Assembly (NCBI RefSeq): GCF_013149295.1
Contig: NZ_JABGCB010000009.1
Coordinates: forward strand, 1 to 64,000
DNA: 64,000 nt
From: Novosphingobium sp. SG751A
Lineage (GTDB): Bacteria; Pseudomonadota; Alphaproteobacteria; Sphingomonadales; Sphingomonadaceae
Direction of reading: 5' to 3'
In this document: piece by piece, positions 36,439-45,405 of the stretch
Layout of the letters: every line of letters starts with the position of its first letter
Position numbering within the stretch: the first letter of the stretch is position 1
The notes under the pieces: generated by a model
Databases searched by the model: none
What the model saw: the letters and a program-made list of their open reading frames with translations, nothing else
What the model was told of the DNA's origin: nothing
Translations under genes and position numbers: made by a program

Positions 36439-37827
36439 TTACGCCTGACGGTTGCGCCAGCTGTCGGCATAGGCGTCGCGCGCCACTTCCGAATAGGGCA
36501 CCGAGGCGACCACGGCCTTGATCTCGGTCTGGACATGGCGTTCGACGGTGGGCTTGCGCGTGCCGCCATCGGGTTCGCCCCACAGCAGCGTTACCTGCGT
36601 ACCGGGTGTGGCGACGCTTTCGTCCACCATGGCCAGCGTCAGGAACTTGCCCTCATTGGCGGTATAGCCGATCCAGGTGGACAGGCCGACCAGCTTGCCG
36701 TCCTGAAGCACCTGATCGAAGGGGTGCATGGCATAGACCGCGCTGGGATATTCCATGAATTTGGCGCGGTCGCCCTTCGAGAGCGCCGAGGACTGGACGC
36801 GCATCACGTCTTCATTGTCCAGCGCCAGCGTCACCTTGCGGCGATGCGGGCCGGCGGCCTTGGCTTCCAGCGCCTCGCGACCGATGAAGTCATGGTCGAA
36901 CTTCACAAACGGACCATAGCCCAGATCCCACGGGGTCAGGTAATAGCCTTCGATGCTTTCCGGCACATACGAACCGCCGATCGAGCATTTGGCTTCATAG
37001 GAGTTGGCGCTGGCCCATGCGCGGAAACCCTTCGAGCCTTCGCCTGTGTAGGTGGCGGGCAGCGGCGAGGGGATCCAGCCCGATTCCAGCGTGTTCGACG
37101 AATAGGTGCGGCCGCCGCACAGCGTCAGGCCAAATTCCTTGCCCGCATCGACCAGCGCGCCATGGACGGCGGCGTAATCTTCCCACGGGCCGAACAGTTC
37201 ATAGCCCGGCTGGCCCGCCATGCCGTGACGCAGCGCGCGCACCTTGGCGCCGCCGAATTCCAGCGTGGTCATGTGGAAGAACTTGAGGTCCGGCGCCTGA
37301 TAGCCCAGCGCCTTGGACAGCACGGCCATCGCGTTGGGCCCCTGAAGCTGGAAGCGATAGGACTTGCGCTTGCCGTCGGTGCGCATGGCCCAGCGTTCGT
37401 CGCGCTCGACCTTGACGTCCCACTTGCCGGTCTGGGCGTGATATTCGATCCATTCGATGGTGGGCGCGCGGCCCACCAGATTGAACAGGTTTTCAGCGAG
37501 GTAGAACAGGATCACGTCGCCGATGACATAGCCTTCGGCCGTGACAGGCACGAATTGCTTGGCGCGATCTGGCACGAAACCCTTGAAGCTGTTGATGCCC
37601 AGATAGTTGAGCATCGCGAAAGCATCGGGGCCCGAAACTTCCAGATCGACCATGTGGTACGACTGGTTGAACAGCACGGCGGTCTTGGCCCAAGCCTGCT
37701 GCTCGGTGCGCCAGTTAGAATATTCTGCCGGAACACCGGGATAGACATTGGGGCCGACCTGCGCGTTGCGCAGCAGCTCGACAATGTCGCCGCTGGCATC
37801 GAGGACGTCTTGCAGGCTCTGGGTCAT
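36439..37827 (-). CDS. ligM: Tetrahydrofolate-dependent vanillate/3-O-methylgallate O-demethylase
   Basis: A 462-residue protein of the GcvT-like aminomethyltransferase fold. It closely follows the Sphingobium SYK-6 LigM pattern: YSNWRTEQQAW, FNQSYHMVDL, INSFKGF, then RTYSSNTLESGWIPSPLPA (containing the tyrosine at the position of the proposed LigM acid residue) and GPFVKFDHDFIGR. LigM moves the methoxyl methyl of vanillate to tetrahydrofolate, giving protocatechuate and 5-methyl-THF. The length fits LigM rather than the longer syringate enzyme DesA, but substrate range cannot be fixed from sequence. A strong AAGGAGAG site precedes the ATG. It lies downstream of an alpha/beta hydrolase and divergent from metF. 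Confidence 0.88.
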   Translation of the reverse strand: MTQSLQDVLDASGDIVELLRNAQVGPNVYPGVPAEYSNWRTEQQAWAKTAVLFNQSYHMVDLEVSGPDAFAMLNYLGINSFKGFVPDRAKQFVPVTAEGYVIGDVILFYLAENLFNLVGRAPTIEWIEYHAQTGKWDVKVERDERWAMRTDGKRKSYRFQLQGPNAMAVLSKALGYQAPDLKFFHMTTLEFGGAKVRALRHGMAGQPGYELFGPWEDYAAVHGALVDAGKEFGLTLCGGRTYSSNTLESGWIPSPLPATYTGEGSKGFRAWASANSYEAKCSIGGSYVPESIEGYYLTPWDLGYGPFVKFDHDFIGREALEAKAAGPHRRKVTLALDNEDVMRVQSSALSKGDRAKFMEYPSAVYAMHPFDQVLQDGKLVGLSTWIGYTANEGKFLTLAMVDESVATPGTQVTLLWGEPDGGTRKPTVERHVQTEIKAVVASVPYSEVARDAYADSWRNRQA

Positions 37828-37855
37828 CTTGCTCTCCTTATGTGGATCTTGGTTT

Positions 37856-38551
37856 TCAGGCGCGCTGGGTCAGCCAGCGGGCGATGATCTGGGTGAAGGC
37901 TTCCGGGCGTTCGATGGGCAGGAAATGGCCCGCTTCGGGCACGATTTCCAGCACGGCGCAGGGGATGGCATCGGCAATGGCGGCGGCTTGTTCGGGCGGG
38001 CTCCATACGTCCAGCGCGCCGGTGCAGGACAATACCGGCATGGTCAGCGTGGGCAGGAAATCCTCAAGCGCGGGGCGCGAGAGCAGAGCCTCGATCTGCG
38101 CCTCAAAGGCGGAAAGGCCCTGTTCAAGGCACATGGCGGTCAGCGGCCCGATCAGCGCGGGGCGATTGCCCGGCGCGATCATCGGCGGTAGCCAGTCGGC
38201 CACCAGCGCCTCCATCCCGGCTGCACGGCCCTTGTCGCGCAGGGCATAGCGTTTGTCCGCCTCGCCCGTGCCGACAGGATGCGTGCCGGTGGAAACCAGT
38301 GCGAGGCGTTCGACTCGATCGGGCGCACGGCGCGCGACTTCCAGAGCCACGCGCGCGCCCATCGAATGACCCAGCAGGGCAAAGCGTTCAGGCGCCTGCG
38401 CCAGCAACCTTTCTGCCATCGCGCCCAGCGAATCCATCACGCCCCAGCCAGGCAGCGCAACGGCCTGCGGCAGGGCGGCACATTGCGCGGCAAAGACCCG
38501 CGAATCGCAGATCAGACCGGGAACCAGCAGCAATGGGAGGTTTTCAGACAT
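37856..38551 (-). CDS. Alpha/beta hydrolase
   Basis: A 231-residue alpha/beta hydrolase with the nucleophile elbow GHSMG, an acid in GALDVWSPP and the histidine in PEAGHF, forming a Ser-Asp-His triad. LLLVPGLICDSRVF near the start supplies the oxyanion region. No signal peptide, so cytoplasmic. It precedes ligM by 28 nt and shares its promoter, so an ester linked to methoxylated aromatics is a reasonable guess, but the substrate is unknown. The ATG at 38551 is favoured over one 36 nt upstream that has no ribosome site. Confidence 0.85.
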   Translation of the reverse strand: MSENLPLLLVPGLICDSRVFAAQCAALPQAVALPGWGVMDSLGAMAERLLAQAPERFALLGHSMGARVALEVARRAPDRVERLALVSTGTHPVGTGEADKRYALRDKGRAAGMEALVADWLPPMIAPGNRPALIGPLTAMCLEQGLSAFEAQIEALLSRPALEDFLPTLTMPVLSCTGALDVWSPPEQAAAIADAIPCAVLEIVPEAGHFLPIERPEAFTQIIARWLTQRA

Positions 38552-38596
38552 CGTATCCCACAATTTTCTCGTCCATGAAAAATTCATCTATACGAA

Positions 38597-38626
38597 ATTA
38601 TCGCCCTGCGCTAGAGGACACTTCAA
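38597..38626 (-). promoter_or_regulatory. Candidate promoter of hydrolase-ligM operon
   Basis: Read on the minus strand, TTGAAG (38621-38626) and GATAAT (38597-38602) are separated by 18 nt. The -35 box overlaps that of the opposite-facing metF promoter candidate. Confidence 0.6.
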
Positions 38627-38650
38627 GTTACACGCATTTCGTTTTAGTAT
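38622..38650 (+). promoter_or_regulatory. Candidate metF promoter
   Basis: TTCAAG (38622-38627) and TAGTAT (38645-38650) are spaced 17 nt. The -10 overlaps the palindrome at 38647-38661, as expected for a repressible promoter. Confidence 0.4.
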
Positions 38651-38661
38651 GCGTCGCATAC
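38647..38661. promoter_or_regulatory. Palindromic operator candidate at ligM/metF divide
   Basis: GTATGCG-T-CGCATAC is a perfect 7-bp inverted repeat with a one-base centre. The GTA...TAC ends resemble sites of FadR-type GntR regulators. No GntR, MarR or other regulator gene lies beside it, so the cognate protein is unknown. Confidence 0.55.
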
Positions 38662-38734
38662 AAAATAACCGTCGGGGATGAAGCAGGCATGAAAGCCCCC
38701 ATCGCCAGGCGCCAGAGAGAAAGGGCAGAGGACC

Positions 38735-39610
38735 ATGGTGGCCATTTCGCAGATCCACCCCAATTGGGAACGCGCACCGGACGGCATTACCGACGGATTT
38801 TCCTTGGAAATTACGGCCAAGGATGTCGATTCGCTGCGCGCCGCGGCGCCCGCCATTCCGCCCGAAACGCCCATCGCCGTCACCTTCCTGCCCGGCGAGG
38901 AAGCGCCTGCGCGAATCGCCGCTGCCAAGGCTGTGCGCGCGCTGGGCTTTGAACCGATGCCGCATTTCTCCGCTCGCCGGATCACCAGCGAGGCCGAGTT
39001 CGAGGATTATCTCAACACTGTAGTGCAGGAAGCGGGCGTGCGCCGCTGCTTCGTCATCGCGGGCGACCCGGAACATGCCGCTGGGCCTTATAATGATTCG
39101 AGCGAGTTGATCGCCACCGGCCTGTTTGAAAAGGCGGGCATCAAGGCGATCGGCGTGGGCGGACATCCGGAAGGCCATCCCAACATGACCGAAGAGCAGT
39201 GCTGGGAGGTGCTGGCCCGCAAATGCGTCGAGATCGACGCGCGCGGCATGGCCCCGCTGGTGGTCACGCAATTCGGGTTCGATCCCGATGCGGCGCTCAA
39301 TTGGCTCGCTGCCTTGCGCCAGCGCGGGATTGTTGCGCCCGTGCGCATCGGCGTGCCGGGGCCGGCGGGGATCAAGACCCTGATGCGCTTTGCCGCGCGC
39401 TGCGGCGTTGGCGCCTCGGCCAGCGTGCTGGCCAAATATGGCATTTCGATCACGCAATTGCTGGGCAGCGCCGGGCCGGACAAGCTGGTTGACGCGCTTG
39501 CCAAGGGGCTGAATGAAAGCCATGGACCGGTGCGGTTGCATTTCTATCCGTTTGGCGGGCTGGAAAAAACCGTGGCGTGGATCAACTCGTATCGCAAATC
39601 GCGCGGCTGA
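38735..39610 (+). CDS. metF: Methylenetetrahydrofolate reductase family protein
   Basis: A 291-residue MetF-like flavoprotein (TIM barrel). Key stretches are DGFSLEITAKD, PHFSARRI, CFVIAGDPEHAAGPY and GVGGHPEGHPN. In vanillate-degrading sphingomonads a dedicated MetF oxidises the 5-methyl-THF made by LigM to 5,10-methylene-THF. The divergent placement opposite ligM supports that role rather than methionine synthesis. It leads a plus-strand group with purU and folB. An AGAGG site precedes the ATG. Confidence 0.88.
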   Translation: MVAISQIHPNWERAPDGITDGFSLEITAKDVDSLRAAAPAIPPETPIAVTFLPGEEAPARIAAAKAVRALGFEPMPHFSARRITSEAEFEDYLNTVVQEAGVRRCFVIAGDPEHAAGPYNDSSELIATGLFEKAGIKAIGVGGHPEGHPNMTEEQCWEVLARKCVEIDARGMAPLVVTQFGFDPDAALNWLAALRQRGIVAPVRIGVPGPAGIKTLMRFAARCGVGASASVLAKYGISITQLLGSAGPDKLVDALAKGLNESHGPVRLHFYPFGGLEKTVAWINSYRKSRG

Positions 39611-39673
39611 TCGGCTGCGAAAAGGAATAAGCGCCGGTGCGAAAAGGTGCCGTGCGGGAGAGAGAAAGGATCA

Positions 39674-40552
39674 ATGCAAGTGACCACGTCTGACCACGAC
39701 ACTGTTTGTACGCTGAGCCTGTCCTGTGGGGACCAGCCCGGCCTTGTGGCCAAGGTGGCGGGCTATCTGGCCGGACGCGGCGGCAACATTCTCGATGCCC
39801 AGCAGTTCAACGACCGCCTGACTGACCGTTTTTTCATGCGCGTGATTTTTGCCTTGCCCCAGGGTGATACGGCCGAGGAATGGCGTGCCCATTTCGGCGA
39901 TCTGGCGACCGAACATGCGATGGACTGGCGCCTGCGCGTCCATGGCGAAAAGCAGAAGGTCGTGCTGATGGTCAGCAAATTCGACCACTGTCTTGGCGAT
40001 CTGCTCTATCGTTGGCGCATCGGCGAGATCGACATGGATGTGGTGGCTATCATCTGCAACCATGACCGCAAGCATATCACCACCAGTCTGATCGGCGATC
40101 TGCCGTTCTATCATCTGCCGATCACCAAGGACACGAAGGCGCAACAGGAAGCGCAGATAAAGGCCATCGTGACCGAAACGGGGGCCGATTTGGTGGTGCT
40201 GGCGCGTTATATGCAGATTCTGAGCGACGATCTGGCGGGCTTCCTGTCGGGCCGCTGCATCAATATCCACCACTCGTTCCTGCCTGGCTTCAAGGGTGCC
40301 AAGCCCTATCATCAGGCCTATGAGCGCGGGGTCAAGATGATCGGCGCAACGGCGCACTATGTCACCGCCGACCTCGACGAAGGCCCGATCATCGCGCAGG
40401 ACGTGGGCAGCATCAGCCACGCCCATGCTCCCGAAGACCTTGTCCGCAAGGGGCGCGACATCGAACGCCGCGTCCTTGCCGAGGCGGTCAAGGCGCATCT
40501 CGAGGACCGCGTGTTCCTCAATGGCCACCGCACCGTGGTCTTTCCGGGCTGA
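39674..40552 (+). CDS. purU: Formyltetrahydrofolate deformylase
   Basis: A 292-residue enzyme with an N-terminal ACT-like domain (CTLSLSCGDQPGLVAKVAGYLAGRGGNI) and a C-terminal formyltransferase fold containing the catalytic Asn-His-Asp set (INIHHSFLPGFKGAKPYHQAY, ATAHYVTADLDEGPII). It hydrolyses 10-formyl-THF to formate and free THF. Following metF, it would complete regeneration of THF after LigM, with FolD activity supplied elsewhere. The ATG at 39674 has GAAAGGA upstream. Confidence 0.93.
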   Translation: MQVTTSDHDTVCTLSLSCGDQPGLVAKVAGYLAGRGGNILDAQQFNDRLTDRFFMRVIFALPQGDTAEEWRAHFGDLATEHAMDWRLRVHGEKQKVVLMVSKFDHCLGDLLYRWRIGEIDMDVVAIICNHDRKHITTSLIGDLPFYHLPITKDTKAQQEAQIKAIVTETGADLVVLARYMQILSDDLAGFLSGRCINIHHSFLPGFKGAKPYHQAYERGVKMIGATAHYVTADLDEGPIIAQDVGSISHAHAPEDLVRKGRDIERRVLAEAVKAHLEDRVFLNGHRTVVFPG

Positions 40553-40569
40553 TACAGGAGGCGGGGTGT

Positions 40570-40962
40570 ATGGAAAGTGTGATCTCTTTGCGCCCCGCGC
40601 CTGTTGCGGGCTATGAGGTGGCCGAAACGGTGGTGCGTCTGTCGGGTTTCGAGGTGATGGCCGCCGTTGGCGTCAACCATGGCGAAATCGGGCGGCGGCA
40701 ACCGCTGGTGATCTACGCCGAACTGGGCCTTGGCGTGGGCGTCATCGACCGGCTGGAGCAAACCGTCGATTACCGCGACATTGGCGCGGCGGCGGAACGG
40801 CTGGCACGCACCCACATCGACCTGATCGAGAGCTTTGCCCGGCAATTGGGTGAGGCTTGTCTTGGGATGGGGTCGGTTTTGTGGGCGCGGGTGCGGATTG
40901 ATAAGCCCGAGGCTGTCGATAATGGGATGGCTTCGGTGACGGTGATGGTGCGGGCGGTTTAG
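40570..40962 (+). CDS. folB: Dihydroneopterin aldolase family (FolB-like)
   Basis: A 130-residue protein of the FolB/FolX tunnelling fold. Typical features are RLSGFEVMAAVGVNHGEIGRRQPL, VDYRDIGAAAERLA and LIESFARQLGEACL. FolB splits 7,8-dihydroneopterin in folate synthesis. It follows purU by 17 nt. Its place in a folate-demanding demethylation group suggests extra folate supply, though it could be a FolX-type epimerase or a paralogue of the main enzyme. Confidence 0.8.
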   Translation: MESVISLRPAPVAGYEVAETVVRLSGFEVMAAVGVNHGEIGRRQPLVIYAELGLGVGVIDRLEQTVDYRDIGAAAERLARTHIDLIESFARQLGEACLGMGSVLWARVRIDKPEAVDNGMASVTVMVRAV

Positions 40963-40982
40963 GGTTTTGTTTTTAGGGTTTA

Positions 40983-41180
40983 TGCCTCCGGCGGGTTAAG
41001 GGCGGTGGCCCTTAACAATCCCATTAATGGGGTTGCGCTACATGGATTGATTTAGGCCTACCCGCGAAGCGGCTTTATAGCCTGCGGCGCGGCAAGTTCA
41101 CGCAACGCCGCACCAATAACGCAACATGGACAGTATGGGGATTGCAAAGGGACGAGTCCCTTTGCCCGCCGGAGGCAAAC
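40983..41180. repeat. Composite palindromic element R3
   Basis: The left hairpin (40983-41023) has arms GTTAAGGG-type; the right hairpin (41138-41180), inverted, has GCAAAGGG/CCCTTTGC arms. The middle carries CGAAGCGG.TTTATAGCCTGCGGCGCGG and CACGCAACGC, closely shared with R4, and the right junction CAGTAT is also shared. It occupies the gap between convergent folB and a LysR gene and probably terminates both. Confidence 0.88.
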
Positions 41181-41190
41181 TTTTCCTCCA

Positions 41191-42057
41191 CTACCGAGGA
41201 TCAATCCGCAAGCCCGCCGCCCGCCTGAACAGTTCCAGCACCAGCGGATCACTCTCTTCCGCGCGGATCGCGGCCTGAAACTCGATCCCGCGTTTTGGCC
41301 GGGGCCAGACCTCTTGCAGGCGCCCACCCGCGACCGCCTCGCGCGTCATGGTTTCGGGCAGCAGGGCCATGCCTTGCCCCGCCGCGATGATGTCGATCAG
41401 CATCCGGGCGTTGTTGCAGGTGCGGATCGCAGGCAGGGCCTCGCCCGAGAGGGTTTCGAGCATGACCTGGTGCAGCGGCGACTGGCGGGGCAGGGACCAG
41501 AGCGGGGGCGTCGCGCCATCGCGCATCGCGTCAGCCGTCGTGGGCGAGGCGAGCCATTGCAGCGCCACCGCACCGATCGAGGCGGTTTGCAACCCCGGAC
41601 TGGCCGCCGGCCCGGCCAGAAACACCAGATCACTGGTTGCACCCAACAAATCCTGCAGCAATTGCGCGGTCAGGCTGATCGTGATGTCCAGCGTGACGGC
41701 GGGCATGTCGCGCTCAATCTCGGCCACGAAACCGGGCAGGCAGGAGGCTGCCGCGATCTCGCCGGTGCCGATCCGCACGACGCCCCGCGCGCCTGCCAGA
41801 TTGCCCGCCGCCAATGTGCGTTCGAGTGCCGCCCACAGTGGTTCGGTATCGCGCACCAATTGCCGCCCGCGCACTGTCAGCAGCATCCGCCGCCCCTCGC
41901 GCCGGAACAGCGGATAGCCGATCTGCGCCTCCAGTTCGCGCACGCGGGCCGAGATGGTGGGTTGGGTGGTGTTCAATCTTTCCGCCGCTGCCGCGAAGGT
42001 GCCGAGGCGCGCGATCCAGAGCAAGGTTTCGAGGTGGTAGAGGGCGATGCGGTTCAT
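41191..42057 (-). CDS. LysR family transcriptional regulator
   Basis: A 288-residue LysR protein. The N-terminal winged helix-turn-helix (about residues 5-64) includes LETLLWIARLGTFAAAAERLNTTQPTISARVRELE, and a periplasmic-binding-like effector domain follows. It is divergent from the CoA-transferase genes across a 324-nt gap that contains repeat R4, and may control them. The ATG at 42057 fits the family; the longer frame upstream passes through the repeat. Confidence 0.88.
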   Translation of the reverse strand: MNRIALYHLETLLWIARLGTFAAAAERLNTTQPTISARVRELEAQIGYPLFRREGRRMLLTVRGRQLVRDTEPLWAALERTLAAGNLAGARGVVRIGTGEIAAASCLPGFVAEIERDMPAVTLDITISLTAQLLQDLLGATSDLVFLAGPAASPGLQTASIGAVALQWLASPTTADAMRDGATPPLWSLPRQSPLHQVMLETLSGEALPAIRTCNNARMLIDIIAAGQGMALLPETMTREAVAGGRLQEVWPRPKRGIEFQAAIRAEESDPLVLELFRRAAGLRIDPR

Positions 42058-42074
42058 ATGTTTTAGGTCTCTTT

Positions 42075-42268
42075 TGCCTCCGGCGGGCAAAGGGCGGGGG
42101 CCCTTTGCAATCCCGTTATGAGGTGGCGCATGGTTTGCCATAATGCGCCCTTCCGCGAAGCGGTTTATAGCCTGCGGCGCGGCCGTTTCACGCAACGCTG
42201 AACCCATGGCGCGACATTGACAGTATCGGGATTGTTAAGGGGCCCCGCCCTTTGCCCGCCGGAGGCAC
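42075..42268. repeat. Composite palindromic element R4 in a divergent promoter region
   Basis: Left hairpin 42075-42114 (GCAAAGGG/CCCTTTGC); right hairpin 42228-42268 inverted, with mismatched arms GTTAAGGG and CCCTTTGC, apparently part-way between two stem types. The middle matches R3 closely. It lies 18 nt before the LysR start and 112 nt before the CoA-transferase start, leaving only the AT-rich 42269-42380 segment for the latter's control. Confidence 0.88.
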
Positions 42269-42315
42269 CTTAAAATACATCACCATCTTCTATTAATACC
42301 CCAAAAAAACTATCA

Positions 42316-42345
42316 TTAGAACGCATCATTTTCCTTCGATACACT
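42316..42345 (+). promoter_or_regulatory. Candidate CoA-transferase promoter
   Basis: TTAGAA (42316-42321) and TACACT (42340-42345) are 18 nt apart, in an unusually A/T-rich stretch just right of R4 and 36 nt before the start codon. Confidence 0.35.
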
Positions 42346-42380
42346 CGCCCCGGAATTTACCCCGAGAGAGAGGGAGCTGT

Positions 42381-43085
<705 letters not shown>

Positions 43086-43088
43086 GCC

Positions 43089-43724
43089 ATGGCATGGACC
43101 CGCAATGAAATGGCCGCCCGCGCCGCGCGTGAGCTTCAGGACGGCTTTTATGTGAACCTTGGCATCGGCATTCCGACGCTGGTGGCCAATTACGTGCCTG
43201 AAGGGCTGACCGTGACGCTGCAGAGCGAGAACGGGATGCTGGGCATCGGCCCGTTCCCCTATGAGGGCGAGGAAGACGCTGACCTCATCAACGCGGGCAA
43301 GCAGACGATCAGCGAACTGCCCCATTCGGCCTATTTCGACAGCGCGCAGAGCTTTGCCATGATCCGTGGCGGGCATATCGACCTGACCGTCCTTGGCGCG
43401 ATGGAAGTGTCCGAAGGCGGTGACATCGCCAATTGGATGATTCCGGGCAAGATGATCAAGGGCATGGGCGGTGCGATGGATCTGGTCGCGGGCGTCAAGA
43501 AGATCATCGTCGTGATGGAACATTGCGCCAAGGATGGCAGCCCGAAGTTCATCCCCTCCTGCACCTTGCCGCTGACGGGGCGTAATGTGGTGGACATGAT
43601 CGTAACCGATCTGGCCGTGTTTGCCCGCCCGGATCACAGCGGTCCGTTCAAGTTGGTTGAACTGGCCCCCGGCGTGACGGCGGAGGAAGTGCGCGCCAAG
43701 ACCAGCGCGCATTACACCGAATAA
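43089..43724 (+). CDS. scoB: 3-oxoacid CoA-transferase subunit B
   Basis: A 211-residue beta subunit with [16 protein letters not shown] and the SENG motif (Glu at residue 47) that forms the covalent CoA thioester. [19 protein letters not shown] and the GMGGAMDLV stretch are also typical. It works as a heteromer with subunit A. AAGGAGG lies just before the start. A terminator follows. Confidence 0.9.
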   Translation: MAWTRNEMAARAARELQDGFYVNLGIGIPTLVANYVPEGLTVTLQSENGMLGIGPFPYEGEEDADLINAGKQTISELPHSAYFDSAQSFAMIRGGHIDLTVLGAMEVSEGGDIANWMIPGKMIKGMGGAMDLVAGVKKIIVVMEHCAKDGSPKFIPSCTLPLTGRNVVDMIVTDLAVFARPDHSGPFKLVELAPGVTAEEVRAKTSAHYTE

Positions 43725-43747
43725 GGCGCTTTCAAACGCCATAAAAG

Positions 43748-43780
43748 AGGCCGGGGCGGATCACTGCCCCGGCCTTTTCT
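43748..43780. terminator. Terminator between scoB and emrB-like gene
   Basis: AGGCCGGGGC (43748-43757) pairs with GCCCCGGCCT (43766-43775), followed by TTTTCTTT. It serves convergent genes. Confidence 0.88.
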
Positions 43781-45394
43781 TTAGTCCACTACCACCGCGC
43801 CACCCTGCGGCGGCGCAGGCTTACGCGTACACCACAGCAGCGCCAGCATCGCCACACAGCCCATCCCGGCAAACCAGAAGATGTCGAGCGAGGACATCAG
43901 ATAGGACTGGTTAACCACCTGGCCGGTCAGCGCGCCGGTGGCCTGCGCCTTGCTCATGCCGATGGTCTGCAAATGGTCCATCGCTTGCACATAGGCCGGA
44001 TTGGACGGATTGGCGGCCTCGACCAGACGGCTCTGGTGCAGGACCTCGCGCCGGTCCCAAAACGTCGTGGTGATCGAGGCGGCAAAGGCACCCCCGGTGA
44101 TGCGGGCAAAGTTCGAAATGCCCGTGGCCGAGGGGATGCGATGCGGCCCCAGTCGGTCAAACGACAGCGTGGTCATCGACATGAAGAACGTGCCCATCGC
44201 CGTGCCCTGAACGATCGAGGGCAGGATGAAGTGCCAAAGATCGGTATCGGGGGCAAAGCCGGTGCGCATCATATAGGACGCGGCAAAGGCCAGCAGCGCA
44301 TAGGTGGCGACATAGCGCAGGTCGATGGTGCCCGCCGCCCGCGCCACAAAGGGCGCCAGCAAAAAGGCCACCATGCCGGCCGGCGCCGACACCAGCCCCG
44401 CCCACGTCGCGGTATAGCCCTGTTGCGTTTGCAACCAGAGCGGCATCAGCAGGTTGCTGGCAAAGAAGAAGCCGTAGCCCAGACAGAAGCACAGCGTACC
44501 GATGGCAAAATTGCGGCTCTTGAACAGCGAGAGATCGACCGCAGGATGCTCCTCGGTCAATTCCCAGATCAGCCAGGCAAGGAACGCCACCACCGCGACA
44601 GCCGCCAGCACGCAGATGAAGGTCGAATTGAACCAGTCCTCATCCTTGCCAAGGTCGAGCACGACCTGAAGCGAGCCCACCCACAGGATCAGCAGCGCTA
44701 CGCCGCCCCAGTCAAAGGGCAGCTTGACCGGCGGCGTGTTATAGGCCCGCATCCGCGCCATCAGCACGCCAACGGTGATGAAACCCACCGGCACGTTGAT
44801 GAGGAAGATCCAGCCCCAATGATAATTGTCCGAAATATAGCCGCCAAGGATCGGCCCCAACACCGGCCCGACCAGCGCGGTCATCGACCAGATCGACAGG
44901 CCCACGGTGCGCTTTTCGGGGGGGAAGATCGCCAGCAACAGAGCCTGACTGCCCGGAATCATCGGACCCGAGACCGCGCCTTGCAACAGGCGGAACAGGA
45001 TCAGTGAGGGCAGCGACCATGCGATCCCGCAAAGGAACGAGGCCAGCGTGAAGAGCGCCACCGAGGCGATAAACGTGTTCACCACGCCAAAGCGCCGCAT
45101 CAGCCACCCGGTCAACGGCACGGTCACGCCATTGGCCACGGCAAAGGCGGTGATCACCCATGTCGCCGTGCTGCTCGCTTCGCCCAGATTGCCCGAGATC
45201 GTGTTGAGCGCCACATTGGCGATGGTGGAATCCAGCACCTGCATGAAGGTGCCCAGCGCCAGTGCAAAGGCGGCGGAAAACAGCGCAAAGCCATGCAGCG
45301 GCGGCGGCGTCGCCATAGAGGAGGAGGGGCTTTCATCCTCTTCCTCAACGGTGAATTCGCTCGCGTCCAGATCTTGCGAGGGGGATTGGCTCAT
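43781..45394 (-). CDS. emrB: DHA2 family MFS efflux transporter (EmrB-like)
   Basis: A 537-residue transporter with about 14 membrane helices of the drug:proton antiporter 2 family. Motif C-like GPVLGPILGGYI and the TWVITAFAVANGVTVPLTGWLMRRFG stretch are visible. It exports hydrophobic or phenolic compounds through a tripartite pump. It is the last of three minus-strand genes after an outer-membrane factor and EmrA-like adaptor, 11 nt from the latter. Confidence 0.92.
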   Translation of the reverse strand: MSQSPSQDLDASEFTVEEEDESPSSSMATPPPLHGFALFSAAFALALGTFMQVLDSTIANVALNTISGNLGEASSTATWVITAFAVANGVTVPLTGWLMRRFGVVNTFIASVALFTLASFLCGIAWSLPSLILFRLLQGAVSGPMIPGSQALLLAIFPPEKRTVGLSIWSMTALVGPVLGPILGGYISDNYHWGWIFLINVPVGFITVGVLMARMRAYNTPPVKLPFDWGGVALLILWVGSLQVVLDLGKDEDWFNSTFICVLAAVAVVAFLAWLIWELTEEHPAVDLSLFKSRNFAIGTLCFCLGYGFFFASNLLMPLWLQTQQGYTATWAGLVSAPAGMVAFLLAPFVARAAGTIDLRYVATYALLAFAASYMMRTGFAPDTDLWHFILPSIVQGTAMGTFFMSMTTLSFDRLGPHRIPSATGISNFARITGGAFAASITTTFWDRREVLHQSRLVEAANPSNPAYVQAMDHLQTIGMSKAQATGALTGQVVNQSYLMSSLDIFWFAGMGCVAMLALLWCTRKPAPPQGGAVVVD

Positions 45395-45405
45395 GACATT
45401 TGCCT

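Noticed and set aside
36439..37827. The demethylase as a glycine-cleavage T protein (GcvT) or as syringate demethylase DesA
   Set aside because: GcvT is shorter and would lie with gcvH and gcvP; DesA is about 100 residues longer. Length, motifs and the metF/purU context favour LigM.
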